In this document: in pieces, positions 1 to 8,605 of the stretch
How the letters are laid out: the number at the start of each line of letters is the position of its first letter
Position numbering within the stretch: the stretch's first letter is position 1
Source: an uncultured bacterium
GTDB lineage: Bacteria > Bdellovibrionota_C > UBA2361 > CALJRW01
Direction of reading: 5' to 3'
Length of the DNA: 37,240 bases
Assembly: GCA_937976335.1 (NCBI GenBank)
Contig: CALJRW010000046.1
Span: 1 to 37,240, forward strand
Notes under the pieces: generated by a model
Database searches by the model: none
What the model saw: the letters and a program-made list of their open reading frames with translations, nothing else
What the model was told of the DNA's origin: nothing
Made by a program: the position numbers and the translations under genes

Positions 1-447
1 TTTATTGCGAATAGAGAAAACGTACGGCGTGCAATTATTATGCTTCAAAAAGAATTTGCTAATCGCTTAGCAGCTAACCCTAACTCAAAAGCTTATGGTG
101 CCTTAACAGTTCAACTGCAATTATTTGCAAATATAAAAAAAGGTCCAATATTTGATCCTGAATTTTTTCACCCACAACCTAGAGTTGATTCTCAAGTAAT
201 TGAGATTCTATTTAATAAAAAACTCGATTTAGCTGATGATGAAATACTTATTTTTAAAAAGATTGTTAAGGCTTCGTTTTTTAAAAGAAGAAAGAAATTG
301 ATTAACAGTGTTAATACTTCAGGTGTCTTTGAAGAGGATTTAAGTGAAGACCTTTTGGGGGAGTTCTCTACTAAAAGAGCAGAACATTTAAATATTAGTG
401 ATTTTTTATTGCTCACAAGACGAATATCAAAATCGCTTAAAGCCTAA
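1..447 (+). CDS. ksgA: 16S rRNA dimethyladenosine transferase KsgA/RsmA, C-terminal part (5' end outside window)
   Basis: The reading frame is open from base 1 (residues F-I-A-N-R-E-N-V) and ends at TAA 445-447, so this is a 5'-truncated gene; the ATG at 40 is internal. KsgA dimethylates two adjacent adenines in helix 45 of 16S rRNA during small-subunit maturation. The visible part carries family hallmarks: the MLQKEFANRL segment, the K-A-Y-G-A-L-T-V-Q stretch, and F-x-P-x-P-R-V-D-S just before the small C-terminal helical domain. About 150 C-terminal residues are present out of the roughly 260-280 usual for the family. The SAM-binding motifs lie upstream of the window. The call rests on these conserved blocks; the truncation is only the window edge. 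Confidence 0.93.
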   Translation, partial: FIANRENVRRAIIMLQKEFANRLAANPNSKAYGALTVQLQLFANIKKGPIFDPEFFHPQPRVDSQVIEILFNKKLDLADDEILIFKKIVKASFFKRRKKLINSVNTSGVFEEDLSEDLLGEFSTKRAEHLNISDFLLLTRRISKSLKA

Positions 448-465
448 TTAGTATGCTCAACGACA

Positions 466-499
466 TTTGGTTTTTTCGCTTTCAAACGAGAAAAACAAA
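466..499 (+). terminator. AT-rich hairpin downstream of ksgA, possible terminator
   Basis: Positions 466-478 pair with 487-499 (12 of 13 positions including one G-U, 8-nt loop), 18 nt after the ksgA stop. There is no U-tract downstream, so intrinsic termination is uncertain. The rest of 448-650 holds only the leader of the next gene. Confidence 0.3.
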
Positions 500-650
500 T
501 AAAGTGTTTGCTATCTTCGTTTATTATCTATTTTGCCCTTTTGCTTTCTAAAAAAATTGAATAAAATAATGATCAATGTAGAGGTAGATTTTTTAGAAAA
601 TTAATCTATTCATATGCATATCTAAATTTATTACTTAAGGAGATAAGACT

Positions 651-1490
651 GTGAAAATTAAAATTGTGTTTAGAAGCTTAATTGCTATTTCTCTCATTTT
701 TTCAACATCTTTATTTTCTCAGTCTCAGGAATGTAATCTGGAAACTTCAATAGATCATTCTACCATATTGGCTAATATTCAATCTCGCTGTTGTGGCAAA
801 GCTAAGCCTAAAAAATTACTTAAATGTCTTAAAGGGCAAAGAAATAAAATAAAAAAAACTAGGACTGTTTTTAGTAAAGCTTGGGCAAAAGAAGCTTCGT
901 TGAGAGTTAAAAATATAATTGATAATGGTTGTCAAGATGAAAGCACTTTTGCTCAATGTACTGATGAGAGTTCTTTGACTCTTGATGAGATGAAAAATCA
1001 AATAAGCTCAACCTGTTGTGGTAAGAGATTACAAGAAGATCGTTTGAGTTGCTTGGTAAATCAAAGACGGAAAGCTAAGCTTGCAAGAAAAGCTACAGGG
1101 AGAGCTTTTTTTAGAGAAACTAAAAAGGTAATTTCTGATCTTAACTCATCTCGCGTTTGTGGTGCTGGAGGAGAAGAGCCTTCTAATAATTGTAGTAGTT
1201 TGAGAGACGCTTTTGATGGCGCAAATAATTTTCTATATAAACCGGTTTCAGAAGGAAATGGGGCTCCTGCAATCTTACTTCCTCCTTCTATAAGTTCAGG
1301 GAGTTGTAGTTTGACTACAGCAAATGGAGATGAAATACAGAGGTTAAGTTATGTTGGCAGAACAAATGGTAATAGGGAGACCTATAGAACCACTAGATTT
1401 TGTAGTAATTTTCCAAATAGTATGATTGTAAATTGTAGTAATGGCAGGCATTGCTGGTCAATAAATGGAAATTGCACTAGGCAAGATTAA
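651..1490 (+). CDS. Exported protein with two cysteine-helix repeats and a C-terminal Cys-rich domain, function unknown
   Basis: The 279-aa product has a Sec signal peptide (residues 1 to about 25, basic start, hydrophobic core, ending SLFSQSQ). The mature part opens with two tandem units, residues 28-94 and 103-170. Each follows C-x18-CC-G-x10-C-x34/35-C: Cys 28, 47, 48, 59, 94 and Cys 103, 122, 123, 134, 170. The stretch after each CCG is strongly basic and helical-looking. A third domain (about 181-279) has Cys 181, 219, 251, 262, 268 and 275 and may be disulfide-stabilised. The GTG start is fixed by AAGGAG at 637-642, eight bases upstream. I do not recognise the family. It heads a run of three genes for exported proteins. 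Odd-numbered Cys counts per repeat suggest inter-repeat or intermolecular disulfides, which is inference. Confidence 0.8.
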   Translation: MKIKIVFRSLIAISLIFSTSLFSQSQECNLETSIDHSTILANIQSRCCGKAKPKKLLKCLKGQRNKIKKTRTVFSKAWAKEASLRVKNIIDNGCQDESTFAQCTDESSLTLDEMKNQISSTCCGKRLQEDRLSCLVNQRRKAKLARKATGRAFFRETKKVISDLNSSRVCGAGGEEPSNNCSSLRDAFDGANNFLYKPVSEGNGAPAILLPPSISSGSCSLTTANGDEIQRLSYVGRTNGNRETYRTTRFCSNFPNSMIVNCSNGRHCWSINGNCTRQD

Positions 1491-1501
1491 GGTGCTTGCT
1501 T

Positions 1502-1532
1502 ATGTTTTTTGCCTCCAGATGTGAAAAAACAT
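1502..1532 (+). terminator. 9-bp hairpin after the cysteine-repeat gene
   Basis: ATGTTTTTT at 1502-1510 pairs perfectly with AAAAAACAT at 1524-1532 around a 13-nt loop, 11 nt past the stop codon. The T run is in the left arm and no U-tract follows, so this is a weak terminator candidate. Confidence 0.3.
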
Positions 1533-1572
1533 GCTAAATGATGATTTGCTGAGGTTTTACTAGTGATTTTAC

Positions 1573-1601
1573 TGAGACTTTTGTAGAATTTGTGTTATAA
1601 T
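1573..1601 (+). promoter_or_regulatory. Extended -10 promoter ahead of the FG-GAP-like gene
   Basis: A consensus TATAAT at 1596-1601 is preceded by TG one base upstream (TGT at 1593-1595), an extended -10. The -35 (TGAGAC, 1573-1578) is weak. Predicted start of transcription is near 1608. Confidence 0.5.
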
Positions 1602-1635
1602 TAAGTAGTTGGTTATTATTTTTTTAGGTTATATT

Positions 1636-3084
1636 GTGTTAAGAAAAAATTGTCTTTTATTATTTATTTTTCTAAATCTTTTTTTCTCAAGCTGGCTTTT
1701 TTCTACACCACTTGATTACGATTTTGACTCTATTTCTAATCCTTCTGTTGTTAACGCTAATGCTGATAGTTCCCTTAGCTGGTCTTATTTAAATAATGCA
1801 CAAAATGTTGTTAAAAGTCTTAATTCTTTTGGTGAGCTTGGAAATAATTTAATGCCAGGTTCCTATGAAAATTCAGAAACTATTCAAGCAGTCGTTAATA
1901 AAGATGGCAAATGGAGTTTTGCGACTCATAGTTCGATAGATTTTGGTGTTAGTAATTCTCTTTATATTGGAGGAGGGGATTTTGATGGTGATAGTGTAAG
2001 CGATCTTGCATATACAACAAGAGCTTGTAAAAAAGGGCGCTCTAATTTTAAAGCTCTAATGAATCCCCTTACTGTTGCCATTAATAGTCGGAAAATTAGA
2101 GTTGGTAAAGGAAATTATTTTAAGTTTTTTTATGATGCTGATAATGATGGAGCTGATGAAATTTGTTATGTCTTGCCTATAAAAAGATCTGGTAATATAA
2201 CTAGAAAATTTAAAGCTATTTGCAAAGATGTTTTGAGTGGAAGAAAAGTTAAAAGCATTAAGTTAGGCAAGATTTATTCTCAGCCACAAGTTCTACGAGT
2301 AAGAAATGATAGAGACTTAATTTTGATAAATAGGCAAAGAAAGAAAAAAACAATATTTAGAGTTTTAGACTATAATGGTAAAGTTCTTAGTAACATTTCT
2401 GTTCAAAAAAAAGGAACTATAGTTTTAGGTAATTTTTTAAATGCTAATATTGAAGACATTGCAATTGTAGAAGATGGAAACGGAATTCTAATTCATCCAC
2501 TTACAAAAGTAGTAAGTCAAAAAGAATTCCCTAGTGGAATTCCTTACGATCATAATAATTTTGCTCATTTTAATTCTGTTAATAAATGTTTTTGTGACAG
2601 TGGTATCTTAAAAAAATATGGAAGATGTTTAGCTCAGGAGAGTGATGAAAATAGTAATAATGGGAATAATAATGATGAGAATGGAGATTTTTTTGTTCCT
2701 AATAACTGCTCAAATCCACCAGAACATATTTCCTCAAGTGATGGTTTTAAGTGTATAGCAAGTACAACAAGAAATAATAGTGTGGTCTGTTTACTTCCAT
2801 ATCAATTTACTTGGACTCCGCATGTTTCTATAACAGATCATCATGGATATGTATTTGCTTGTAATTCTAACGATGAAAGCTTTTCAAAAGTTGAATTAGT
2901 GCTCCGCTCTGGAGAAAGAATTAACTTAAATTATGCAGGATGTCATAATTTTGTAGGTACTGCAGAAGGGTCTATTGGTAGGCAACATTTTAGAAATGAA
3001 TCTGTTCAATGGTCTGATATTGCTAATTCTGTAGCTACTATTGAAATGACTAAAGGGTCTAAGAAAACTTGTTTGAAGTTTTAA
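1636..3084 (+). CDS. Exported FG-GAP/VCBS-like repeat protein with Cys-rich C-terminal domain
   Basis: From GTG 1636 the product is about 482 aa. This start is preferred over the in-frame TTG at 1609 because TTAGGT lies 7-8 bases upstream and the N-terminus becomes a compact signal peptide (LRKN, then a long hydrophobic run ending near FSTPLDYD). The middle has calcium-type acidic loops: DFDGDSVSD and DADNDGADE. These recur within beta-strand-rich sequence and resemble FG-GAP/VCBS propeller blades of extracellular proteins. An Asn/Gly/Asp-rich linker (about residues 335-355) separates this from a C-terminal domain with several cysteines. The gene lies between two other exported-protein genes. 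The domain assignment is by motif only; a surface or adhesion role is inference. Confidence 0.72.
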   Translation: MLRKNCLLLFIFLNLFFSSWLFSTPLDYDFDSISNPSVVNANADSSLSWSYLNNAQNVVKSLNSFGELGNNLMPGSYENSETIQAVVNKDGKWSFATHSSIDFGVSNSLYIGGGDFDGDSVSDLAYTTRACKKGRSNFKALMNPLTVAINSRKIRVGKGNYFKFFYDADNDGADEICYVLPIKRSGNITRKFKAICKDVLSGRKVKSIKLGKIYSQPQVLRVRNDRDLILINRQRKKKTIFRVLDYNGKVLSNISVQKKGTIVLGNFLNANIEDIAIVEDGNGILIHPLTKVVSQKEFPSGIPYDHNNFAHFNSVNKCFCDSGILKKYGRCLAQESDENSNNGNNNDENGDFFVPNNCSNPPEHISSSDGFKCIASTTRNNSVVCLLPYQFTWTPHVSITDHHGYVFACNSNDESFSKVELVLRSGERINLNYAGCHNFVGTAEGSIGRQHFRNESVQWSDIANSVATIEMTKGSKKTCLKF

Positions 3085-3281
3085 CTTGTCTTATTAGCTT
3101 TGTCGCATGAAAATAAACTTAAAAAACTCTATTTAAGTATTATTACTCTAATCATATTTTGCTAATTTATCTGCTAAGCTCTCTAATTTTATACTAATAT
3201 TTAATTTCAATTTTTTTTGTGTAAGAATCTTAATTTTGATAATTTGTGAATGCAAAAAAGCAATCATTTAGGAGTTGTATT

Positions 3282-5237
3282 ATGATGATTTTACGTATTT
3301 TTCTTTTTATTCTTTTATTAATTACATCAAACTCAGCCTTTTCTGATACATATAGAATGTATTGGGAGCCAGCAGCGAATGTCGGTAATATTAGAGCTGG
3401 CATAGCGAATTCTATTGAAGCTATATATGATGATGAGAGTCATAGACTTCTTTGGCGAGTGAATTTTTCCTTAGGTACTGAAAATTGTCTTCCAAATGGT
3501 TTTAACTTAGCTATTAATGGAACTGGGGAAAACCCAAAAGGTCATGATGGTGAGATGGCTATTTTTTACTATGATGTTTCAAACCCAACACAGCCTATAC
3601 TAAATGTTTTTGCTTATAATGGTATTTTAGGAGTTGCTGGTACTAGAAGCTTTATGGATGGCTCTAATCAGCCTGGCAATCAAGCTCCCGATCCAATTTT
3701 ATCAAGTATTACTAACCCTGAGTTGATTTTAAATTTCTTTAATCAATCAAATTCAGATGGAACAATTACTATAGGTTTTGAAGTTGATTCAACTATGATA
3801 CAGAATCATATGCCTGTTTATCCAGACCCAGATCCTATTGCTAATCCTTGGCAAGGTGCTCAGTTTAATAACATCTTAGGTATGTGGTTTCACCCAAGAT
3901 GTGGATTAGAAACTACGTATAATGCTAATGGGTTCTTAACTTCATACACTTATGACGAAACTGGATGGTATGATACTGTAAATACTCCAGCGAGAAAGGA
4001 AAATCCAGGTTGTGAGACTATGTTCCCTAGTCCAATTGAATTATTGATTGGTGATACTTTAGATTTAAACTTTGTTATAGAAGATCCTCAAAATGATGAT
4101 GTGACAGTAAATTATATGGGCTTACCAAATAATATGATGGTTATGCCTTCTGCTGGAAGCATTGTTACAAATGGAACTACTGGTAATTTAGAATGGACGC
4201 CTACTGTTAGTGATGTTGGTTCCTATGATATTAAGGTGCTATTAGAAGATATTCATGGAGCACCAGGAATCTGTGCTTTAGAGGTGAATGTGCCGGCTAA
4301 TATTGCTCCAGTTTGTAACATTAGTAGCGTTCATACTGGACTCGCATGTGACACTGAGACACAAACTACTCAGCTTGTATTGAAAACTTTCGATCCAGAC
4401 GCAAATCCAATTGCTCAAGCACCATTTGTGGAGTGGACTACAGATTGTCCAAATGCTTTTTTTAGTAACACAAAAGCTTTATCACCAGAATTAACTTTTA
4501 ATTCGGAAGCTTTTGATGGAACGCCTACTAATTGTACTGCAACTGTCACAGTTACTGATACAATTGATACAGTCAGTTGCTCTACGTCAATTAACGTAGC
4601 TCAATGTGTGAGAGATTGTGCAGGTACTATCAATGGGTCATTAAGATTTGATGAATGTAATGTTTGTAATGGAGATAGTACGACTTGTGCTGATTGTACG
4701 GGAGTGCCAAATGGTTCTACAAATATAGATGATTGTGGAGTTTGTGATGGAGATAATACTAGTTGTTTAAATTGTACAGCTGCTTCTATAAGTTCAAATA
4801 TTGCTGAACTTGATAATGCAGCTCTCAATATTTCTACTATTGCTAAGAGAGTAAGAAGAGAAATAATTAGGCGAGTAGAAAGGCTAAGTTCTAGCCAGCA
4901 AGAGCTTTATGTTGATGCTGTAAAGTCTTACATGGAAGCTTGGGGTGCTATTAATAATGTTCCTTTAGAAGTGCAAAGTTGTGAAAATCAAGTTCTTTGT
5001 TCTTCGACTTCTCATGCTTCGGCAGTTAGCACATACACTGAAAGTGTTAGTGTTCTAAATAGAAATGTTAAAAGACTCATTAGAAGTTACAGAAATACCT
5101 TAAAAGTAAGTTTAGGTTTTTCTAATGCTAAAGCTAAAAGAAGAGTTAGAAGGTTTAATAAGAGTAGAAGAAGATTGGTAAAAACTATAGATGCAAATGT
5201 ATCTCTACTGCCTATAAGTAGTGATTCTTGTAGTTAA
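3282..5237 (+). CDS. Exported Ig-like protein with cysteine repeats and basic C-terminal helical region
   Basis: The start is ATG 3282 rather than the upstream GTG 3246. AGGAG at 3270-3274 sits seven bases before it, and the product then begins directly with a signal peptide (MMILRIFLF to about TSNSAFS). The product is about 651 aa. An N-terminal unknown region is followed by a putative Ig/cadherin-like domain (around GDTLDLNFVIEDPQNDD to DVGSYDIKVLLED), then a further beta-rich domain. Two tandem cysteine repeats follow, of type DCxGxxNGxxxxDxCxVCxGDxxxC (encoded near 4615-4770). These are known from many large extracellular proteins. The last 150 residues are helical and very basic (KRVRREIIRR, KAKRRVRRF, KSRRRLVK) with four cysteines. 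It is the last gene of the exported trio and is followed by a strong terminator. Surface attachment is a plausible but unproven role. Confidence 0.75.
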   Translation: MMILRIFLFILLLITSNSAFSDTYRMYWEPAANVGNIRAGIANSIEAIYDDESHRLLWRVNFSLGTENCLPNGFNLAINGTGENPKGHDGEMAIFYYDVSNPTQPILNVFAYNGILGVAGTRSFMDGSNQPGNQAPDPILSSITNPELILNFFNQSNSDGTITIGFEVDSTMIQNHMPVYPDPDPIANPWQGAQFNNILGMWFHPRCGLETTYNANGFLTSYTYDETGWYDTVNTPARKENPGCETMFPSPIELLIGDTLDLNFVIEDPQNDDVTVNYMGLPNNMMVMPSAGSIVTNGTTGNLEWTPTVSDVGSYDIKVLLEDIHGAPGICALEVNVPANIAPVCNISSVHTGLACDTETQTTQLVLKTFDPDANPIAQAPFVEWTTDCPNAFFSNTKALSPELTFNSEAFDGTPTNCTATVTVTDTIDTVSCSTSINVAQCVRDCAGTINGSLRFDECNVCNGDSTTCADCTGVPNGSTNIDDCGVCDGDNTSCLNCTAASISSNIAELDNAALNISTIAKRVRREIIRRVERLSSSQQELYVDAVKSYMEAWGAINNVPLEVQSCENQVLCSSTSHASAVSTYTESVSVLNRNVKRLIRSYRNTLKVSLGFSNAKAKRRVRRFNKSRRRLVKTIDANVSLLPISSDSCS

Positions 5238-5269
5238 GCTACAAAGAAAAGCACTATGCTATAAAGTTT

Positions 5270-5310
5270 GAGCCTTTACAGAGAATCTTTCTTTGTAAAG
5301 GCTCTTTTTT
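5270..5310 (+). terminator. Strong intrinsic terminator
   Basis: GAGCCTTTACA (5270-5280) pairs perfectly with 5294-5304. The loop can extend the stem by five more pairs (one G-U) down to a 3-nt loop. Six T residues follow at 5305-5310. It closes the exported-protein trio. Confidence 0.92.
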
Positions 5311-5339
5311 GTTCCTCTTTAGAGTTGGAAACCTCTCAC

Positions 5340-5368
5340 TTGTAATTCTATATAGTCTAAATTAAACT
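5340..5368 (+). promoter_or_regulatory. Promoter of the dynamin-like gene, leaderless arrangement
   Basis: TTGTAA at 5340-5345, a 17-bp spacer and TAAACT at 5363-5368 are followed by only six bases before ATG 5375. There is no Shine-Dalgarno sequence. Transcription would start at or next to the A of the start codon. Confidence 0.6.
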
Positions 5369-5374
5369 CGTTTC

Positions 5375-6925
5375 ATGATAGTCCCAAAGGATTTTGAAGA
5401 AAAGTTTAGTTTAGTAAAAACCTTAGTTAAGGATGTAAGCGCCTTTTTTTTTGCACTTAAAGATTTAGATATTAATTCTGATTATAATGCAAAATCTTTG
5501 CTTGAGCAGTTAGATAAGCCTTTTTCGATTTTTATATGTGGCGAATTTAACTCTGGAAAATCTAGTCTTCTTAATAAGCTTGCTGAGAAAGAAATTGCCA
5601 AAACAGGAGTGGTTCCAACAACTAGCGAAATTAACGCTATTCAATCTGCAGGTTTAGTTTTTGTAGATAGTCCTGGAACTAACTCAATTTTAAAAGAGCA
5701 TCAAGAAGTTACAGAAAAGTATTTAAAGAAAACGGATGTAATTCTTTTTGTAACTTCAGTTGAAAGACCACTTGCTGACTCTGAGGTAGGATTTCTAAAA
5801 GAAATAAAGAACAAATGGTCTAGAAAGCTGATGGTAGCTATTAATAAAGTAGATCAGCTTGCGCAAAAAGAAATAGATGAAATTAAGAGCTTTGTTGAAA
5901 AAGGATTAATTGAAATTTTTTCTGAAAAAATAATGTTGTTTTTAGTTTCTGCAAAAACTGGATTTGGTGTTGAAGTGTTAGTTGAAAAAATAAAAGAAGT
6001 TTTCAATACAGAGCAACAGCTAAGTGTGAAAATTAATTCACCGCTAGATTCAACTAAAGTGTTTTTAAAAGAAATTTCAGAAAGACTTAGCAAAAAAGAG
6101 AATTCAATAACAACTGAGCTAGAAGTGTACGAAAAAGTTATTAGAAGATTTGAATCAAGGATATCCGAATCTGAGTTATTTATGGAAGTTTATACTGAAA
6201 GAGTGAAAAACTTGTTTAAAGATTTATCATTTAATTTAAAAGAATTAATTGATGAAAAATTTAGATTTTTCTCTGTTTTAAAAGCGCGTATATTTGGCAG
6301 TAAACAGCATATAAAAGGAAGAATTCATGAAATAATTGAAGATGTTAGGTTAGAAGAGAAAATAAACAGCATTGTAGAAGAAGCTGCTAAAACTTTAACA
6401 GATTATCAAGAAAAAATCTTTAATGAATCCAAAGAAGATTTAAATATTGCAAGCACCCTTGGTGACAATAGGATAGAAATACCAGACTTTAAATTAGGAA
6501 AGTTAGATGTTCAAAAAACAGCACTAGAACTTAAGGAAAGTGCAATGACTGGAATTAATAAATTCTTAACTTTAGGAGGCGCAGCAGCAGCAACAGGAAT
6601 TGGGGCAAGCGTTGCGAGTGCAGCTGCTTTTGAAATTACTAGTTTAGTTCTAATGTTAACACTTGCTTTGTTTAGTTTAAGAGCTCTACCTAATGAGCGA
6701 GAAAAAGCTAAGAAAAAACTTGATGAAACTTTTGAAGAGCTATCAAATAGTTTTTCAGAAGAATTAAAACTTGCAATGACAGAAGAGCTTAATTCAGGAT
6801 TAGGGAAAGTTAAAAATCAAGTTAATGAAAAAGTTACTAAGCTTTATGCTCTTAGAGATAGTATTTTTTCTATGAAAGACAAAGCTTCTGCTTTGATTTC
6901 AAAATGTGATTCGCTTAAGGTTTAA
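5375..6925 (+). CDS. Bacterial dynamin-like GTPase
   Basis: The 516-aa protein has a complete dynamin-type GTPase domain: G1 GEFNSGKS (56-63), G2-like PTTSE (81-85), G3 DSPG (98-101), G4 NKVD (157-160). A long charged coiled-coil stalk follows. A hydrophobic glycine/alanine-rich paddle at about 395-435 (TLGGAAAATGIG onward) looks like a membrane-inserting hairpin, and a second coiled coil ends the protein. Bacterial dynamin-like proteins hydrolyse GTP to bind, tubulate or fuse membranes; roles in envelope stress and cytokinesis are known for some. Family members often occur as adjacent pairs, but here the gene is alone, between a terminator and its own downstream spacer. No Shine-Dalgarno is present (see the promoter just upstream). 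Confidence 0.85.
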   Translation: MIVPKDFEEKFSLVKTLVKDVSAFFFALKDLDINSDYNAKSLLEQLDKPFSIFICGEFNSGKSSLLNKLAEKEIAKTGVVPTTSEINAIQSAGLVFVDSPGTNSILKEHQEVTEKYLKKTDVILFVTSVERPLADSEVGFLKEIKNKWSRKLMVAINKVDQLAQKEIDEIKSFVEKGLIEIFSEKIMLFLVSAKTGFGVEVLVEKIKEVFNTEQQLSVKINSPLDSTKVFLKEISERLSKKENSITTELEVYEKVIRRFESRISESELFMEVYTERVKNLFKDLSFNLKELIDEKFRFFSVLKARIFGSKQHIKGRIHEIIEDVRLEEKINSIVEEAAKTLTDYQEKIFNESKEDLNIASTLGDNRIEIPDFKLGKLDVQKTALELKESAMTGINKFLTLGGAAAATGIGASVASAAAFEITSLVLMLTLALFSLRALPNEREKAKKKLDETFEELSNSFSEELKLAMTEELNSGLGKVKNQVNEKVTKLYALRDSIFSMKDKASALISKCDSLKV

Positions 6926-6947
6926 GGTTTTTACTACATTTTAGTTC

Positions 6948-6972
6948 TTAAGTGGCTTGGGGATCCACTTAA
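6948..6972 (+). repeat. Perfect 8-bp stem-loop after the dynamin gene
   Basis: TTAAGTGG (6948-6955) pairs with CCACTTAA (6965-6972) around a 9-nt loop, 23 nt past the stop. No U-tract follows. It could be a terminator relic, a 3'-end stabiliser or a protein-binding palindrome. Confidence 0.35.
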
Positions 6973-7028
6973 TGAAGCTTTGTATCTGCTAAAAGTTAGC
7001 ATTATAGAGAGTGCAAAAATCAATCATT

Positions 7029-7087
7029 TATAATGAAAGTAAAGGTTTTTAAGGGAGAATTATTTGAAAAGATTCTTTTTGAGATAA
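7029..7087 (+). other. Promoter-like element and possible seven-residue leader peptide
   Basis: A consensus TATAAT at 7029-7034 is followed by AGGGAG at 7052-7057. Six bases later comes TTG (7064), opening a tiny frame MKRFFLR that stops at TAA 7085-7087. No clear -35 was found. The combination of a good Shine-Dalgarno and almost no ORF resembles a leader peptide ahead of the polysaccharide operon, but it may be coincidence. Confidence 0.25.
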
Positions 7088-7144
7088 CTATATTTGAATA
7101 AAAACGCTCAAAACCCCTTAACTAAAAGAAATCACTACCTTTTC

Positions 7145-7173
7145 TTGACCTTTAAGCTACTAAAAGCTAAATT
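7145..7173 (+). promoter_or_regulatory. Promoter of the polysaccharide operon, near-leaderless
   Basis: TTGACC at 7145-7150, a 17-bp spacer and TAAATT at 7168-7173 lie eight bases before ATG 7182. No Shine-Dalgarno sequence is present, so the mRNA should start within about two bases of the start codon. Confidence 0.6.
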
Positions 7174-7181
7174 AACTGACT

Positions 7182-8603
7182 ATGTCTAATGCTAAAAAGA
7201 AAGAAGTTTCAAGCTCTAAACCTGATATTCAGAATATTATGGCTGAAATTAGAAATCGTATTATGTCTGAACAAACAGATGTAGCTAAGAAATTTGAGCC
7301 TTTAGTTACAAATCCTGATAAGAATCGAAAGGCGGGAGCTCTTGTCCATTCTGAAGATTTGCGGATGTTAAATGCTAATTATGCTAGTACTCCAATGCTT
7401 GATCTAAACAAAATTAACTCACATAGGCCTATTATTGGGAAATTTATAGTTAAGGTTAAAAGAGCAATTGTTTCAAGATTTTGGGATTTGTTTAAAGAGC
7501 ATTTTGCTGCTGAAAGAGAATTTAAAAAACATTTAGTCAGGCATTTAAATGAGACGAGTAAATATGTTGACGATCGAGATGCGTCGAACTTTTGGGAAAT
7601 AATTAGAAAAATTGATTATGATGTAACAAAAGCTGCTAATCATATTGAGAAAGCCACTGACGAACTAGATGCTCGTCTAAGAACTTCTGAAAGAAATTTA
7701 TTTGATTCAATAAATAAAACCAGTAAAGAGTTGTTAGATTATATAACAGAACTTCAGGGAAGCTCTCAAAAAAGAGAAACGCAAATTAAATCTCTTTCTA
7801 ACGTAACTCAGGGGCTTGAAGCAATAATTTCTAGGATTTCTGAAAGAAGTAAAAATAGCGCTTTTAATAATGTTATAGAAGAAAAAGAAGATAGGAATGA
7901 TTCAGTTCCAGATTATACCTACGTCTTTCTAGAAAATCGTTTCAGAGGAAGTGAAGCTGAAATACAAGAAAGGATAGCGGTTTATCCTCCGTACTTTAAA
8001 ACTGTTAAAAAGCCAGTTTTAGGGTTTGGTTGCGGCAGAGGAGAGCTCTTAGAGCTTTTTAACAAAGAAGGTATCCCCTATAAGGGCGTAGATCTTGATG
8101 AAGCAATGTGTGAAGAGGCTAGGAAGAAAGGCTTGGATGTTCAATGTGCAAATGGAATGGATTATATGTCCAAATTAGAAGATAGTAGTTTAGGTGGCTT
8201 TGTGGCAACACAAGTGATTGAACACTTAACAAGAGAGCAGATTGACGCACTTCTTAAGCTTTGTGTAAGTAAGGTAGAAAAAGGAGGAAGAGTTATTTTT
8301 GAAACCATAAATCCGACTTCAATGTTGGCTCTTTCTTCGAATTATTTTAGAGATCCAACTCATGTCTGGCCGCTTCATCCAGATACAATAGAATTCACTA
8401 TGGCCTGTGCGGGGTTTAAAGTTTTAGAAATTAAATATTTATCACCTGTACCTGAAGAAGCTTTACTCAAAGAAATAGAGACTGAAGAATTTATGACACC
8501 ACGATGGCAAAATACAGTTGACGGTTTTAATAGAAATATTCGACAACTTAATAGTTTGCTATACGGTTATCAAGATTATGCAATTGTTGCTGAGGTGGCT
8601 TAA
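7182..8603 (+). CDS. Coiled-coil SAM-dependent methyltransferase of a polysaccharide cluster
   Basis: The 473-aa protein has two parts. The N-terminal part carries the block INSHRPIIGKFIVKVKRAI (about 78-96), typical of methyltransferases in O-antigen/capsule loci, followed by a long predicted coiled coil (about 105-225). The C-terminal part begins with YTYVFLENRFRGSEAEI and has a class I SAM fold: motif I LGFGCGRGE (280-288), the acidic ribose-binding VDLD (303-306), and a Q-V-I-E-H motif. The DPTHVWPLHP block is shared by this family. The likely reaction is methylation of a sugar or chain end of a surface polysaccharide, with the coiled coil as a possible ruler or scaffold. It heads an operon; the next gene starts two bases after its stop. 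Confidence 0.82.
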   Translation: MSNAKKKEVSSSKPDIQNIMAEIRNRIMSEQTDVAKKFEPLVTNPDKNRKAGALVHSEDLRMLNANYASTPMLDLNKINSHRPIIGKFIVKVKRAIVSRFWDLFKEHFAAEREFKKHLVRHLNETSKYVDDRDASNFWEIIRKIDYDVTKAANHIEKATDELDARLRTSERNLFDSINKTSKELLDYITELQGSSQKRETQIKSLSNVTQGLEAIISRISERSKNSAFNNVIEEKEDRNDSVPDYTYVFLENRFRGSEAEIQERIAVYPPYFKTVKKPVLGFGCGRGELLELFNKEGIPYKGVDLDEAMCEEARKKGLDVQCANGMDYMSKLEDSSLGGFVATQVIEHLTREQIDALLKLCVSKVEKGGRVIFETINPTSMLALSSNYFRDPTHVWPLHPDTIEFTMACAGFKVLEIKYLSPVPEEALLKEIETEEFMTPRWQNTVDGFNRNIRQLNSLLYGYQDYAIVAEVA

Positions 8604-8605
8604 AA

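Noticed and set aside
3246-3281. GTG start adding 12 residues to the Ig-like exported protein
   Set aside because: AGGAG is ideally placed for ATG 3282, and the extra residues would spoil a compact signal peptide.
4601-4828. 75-aa minus-strand frame opposite the cysteine repeats
   Set aside because: It is a mirror of the repeated coding sequence with no start signals.
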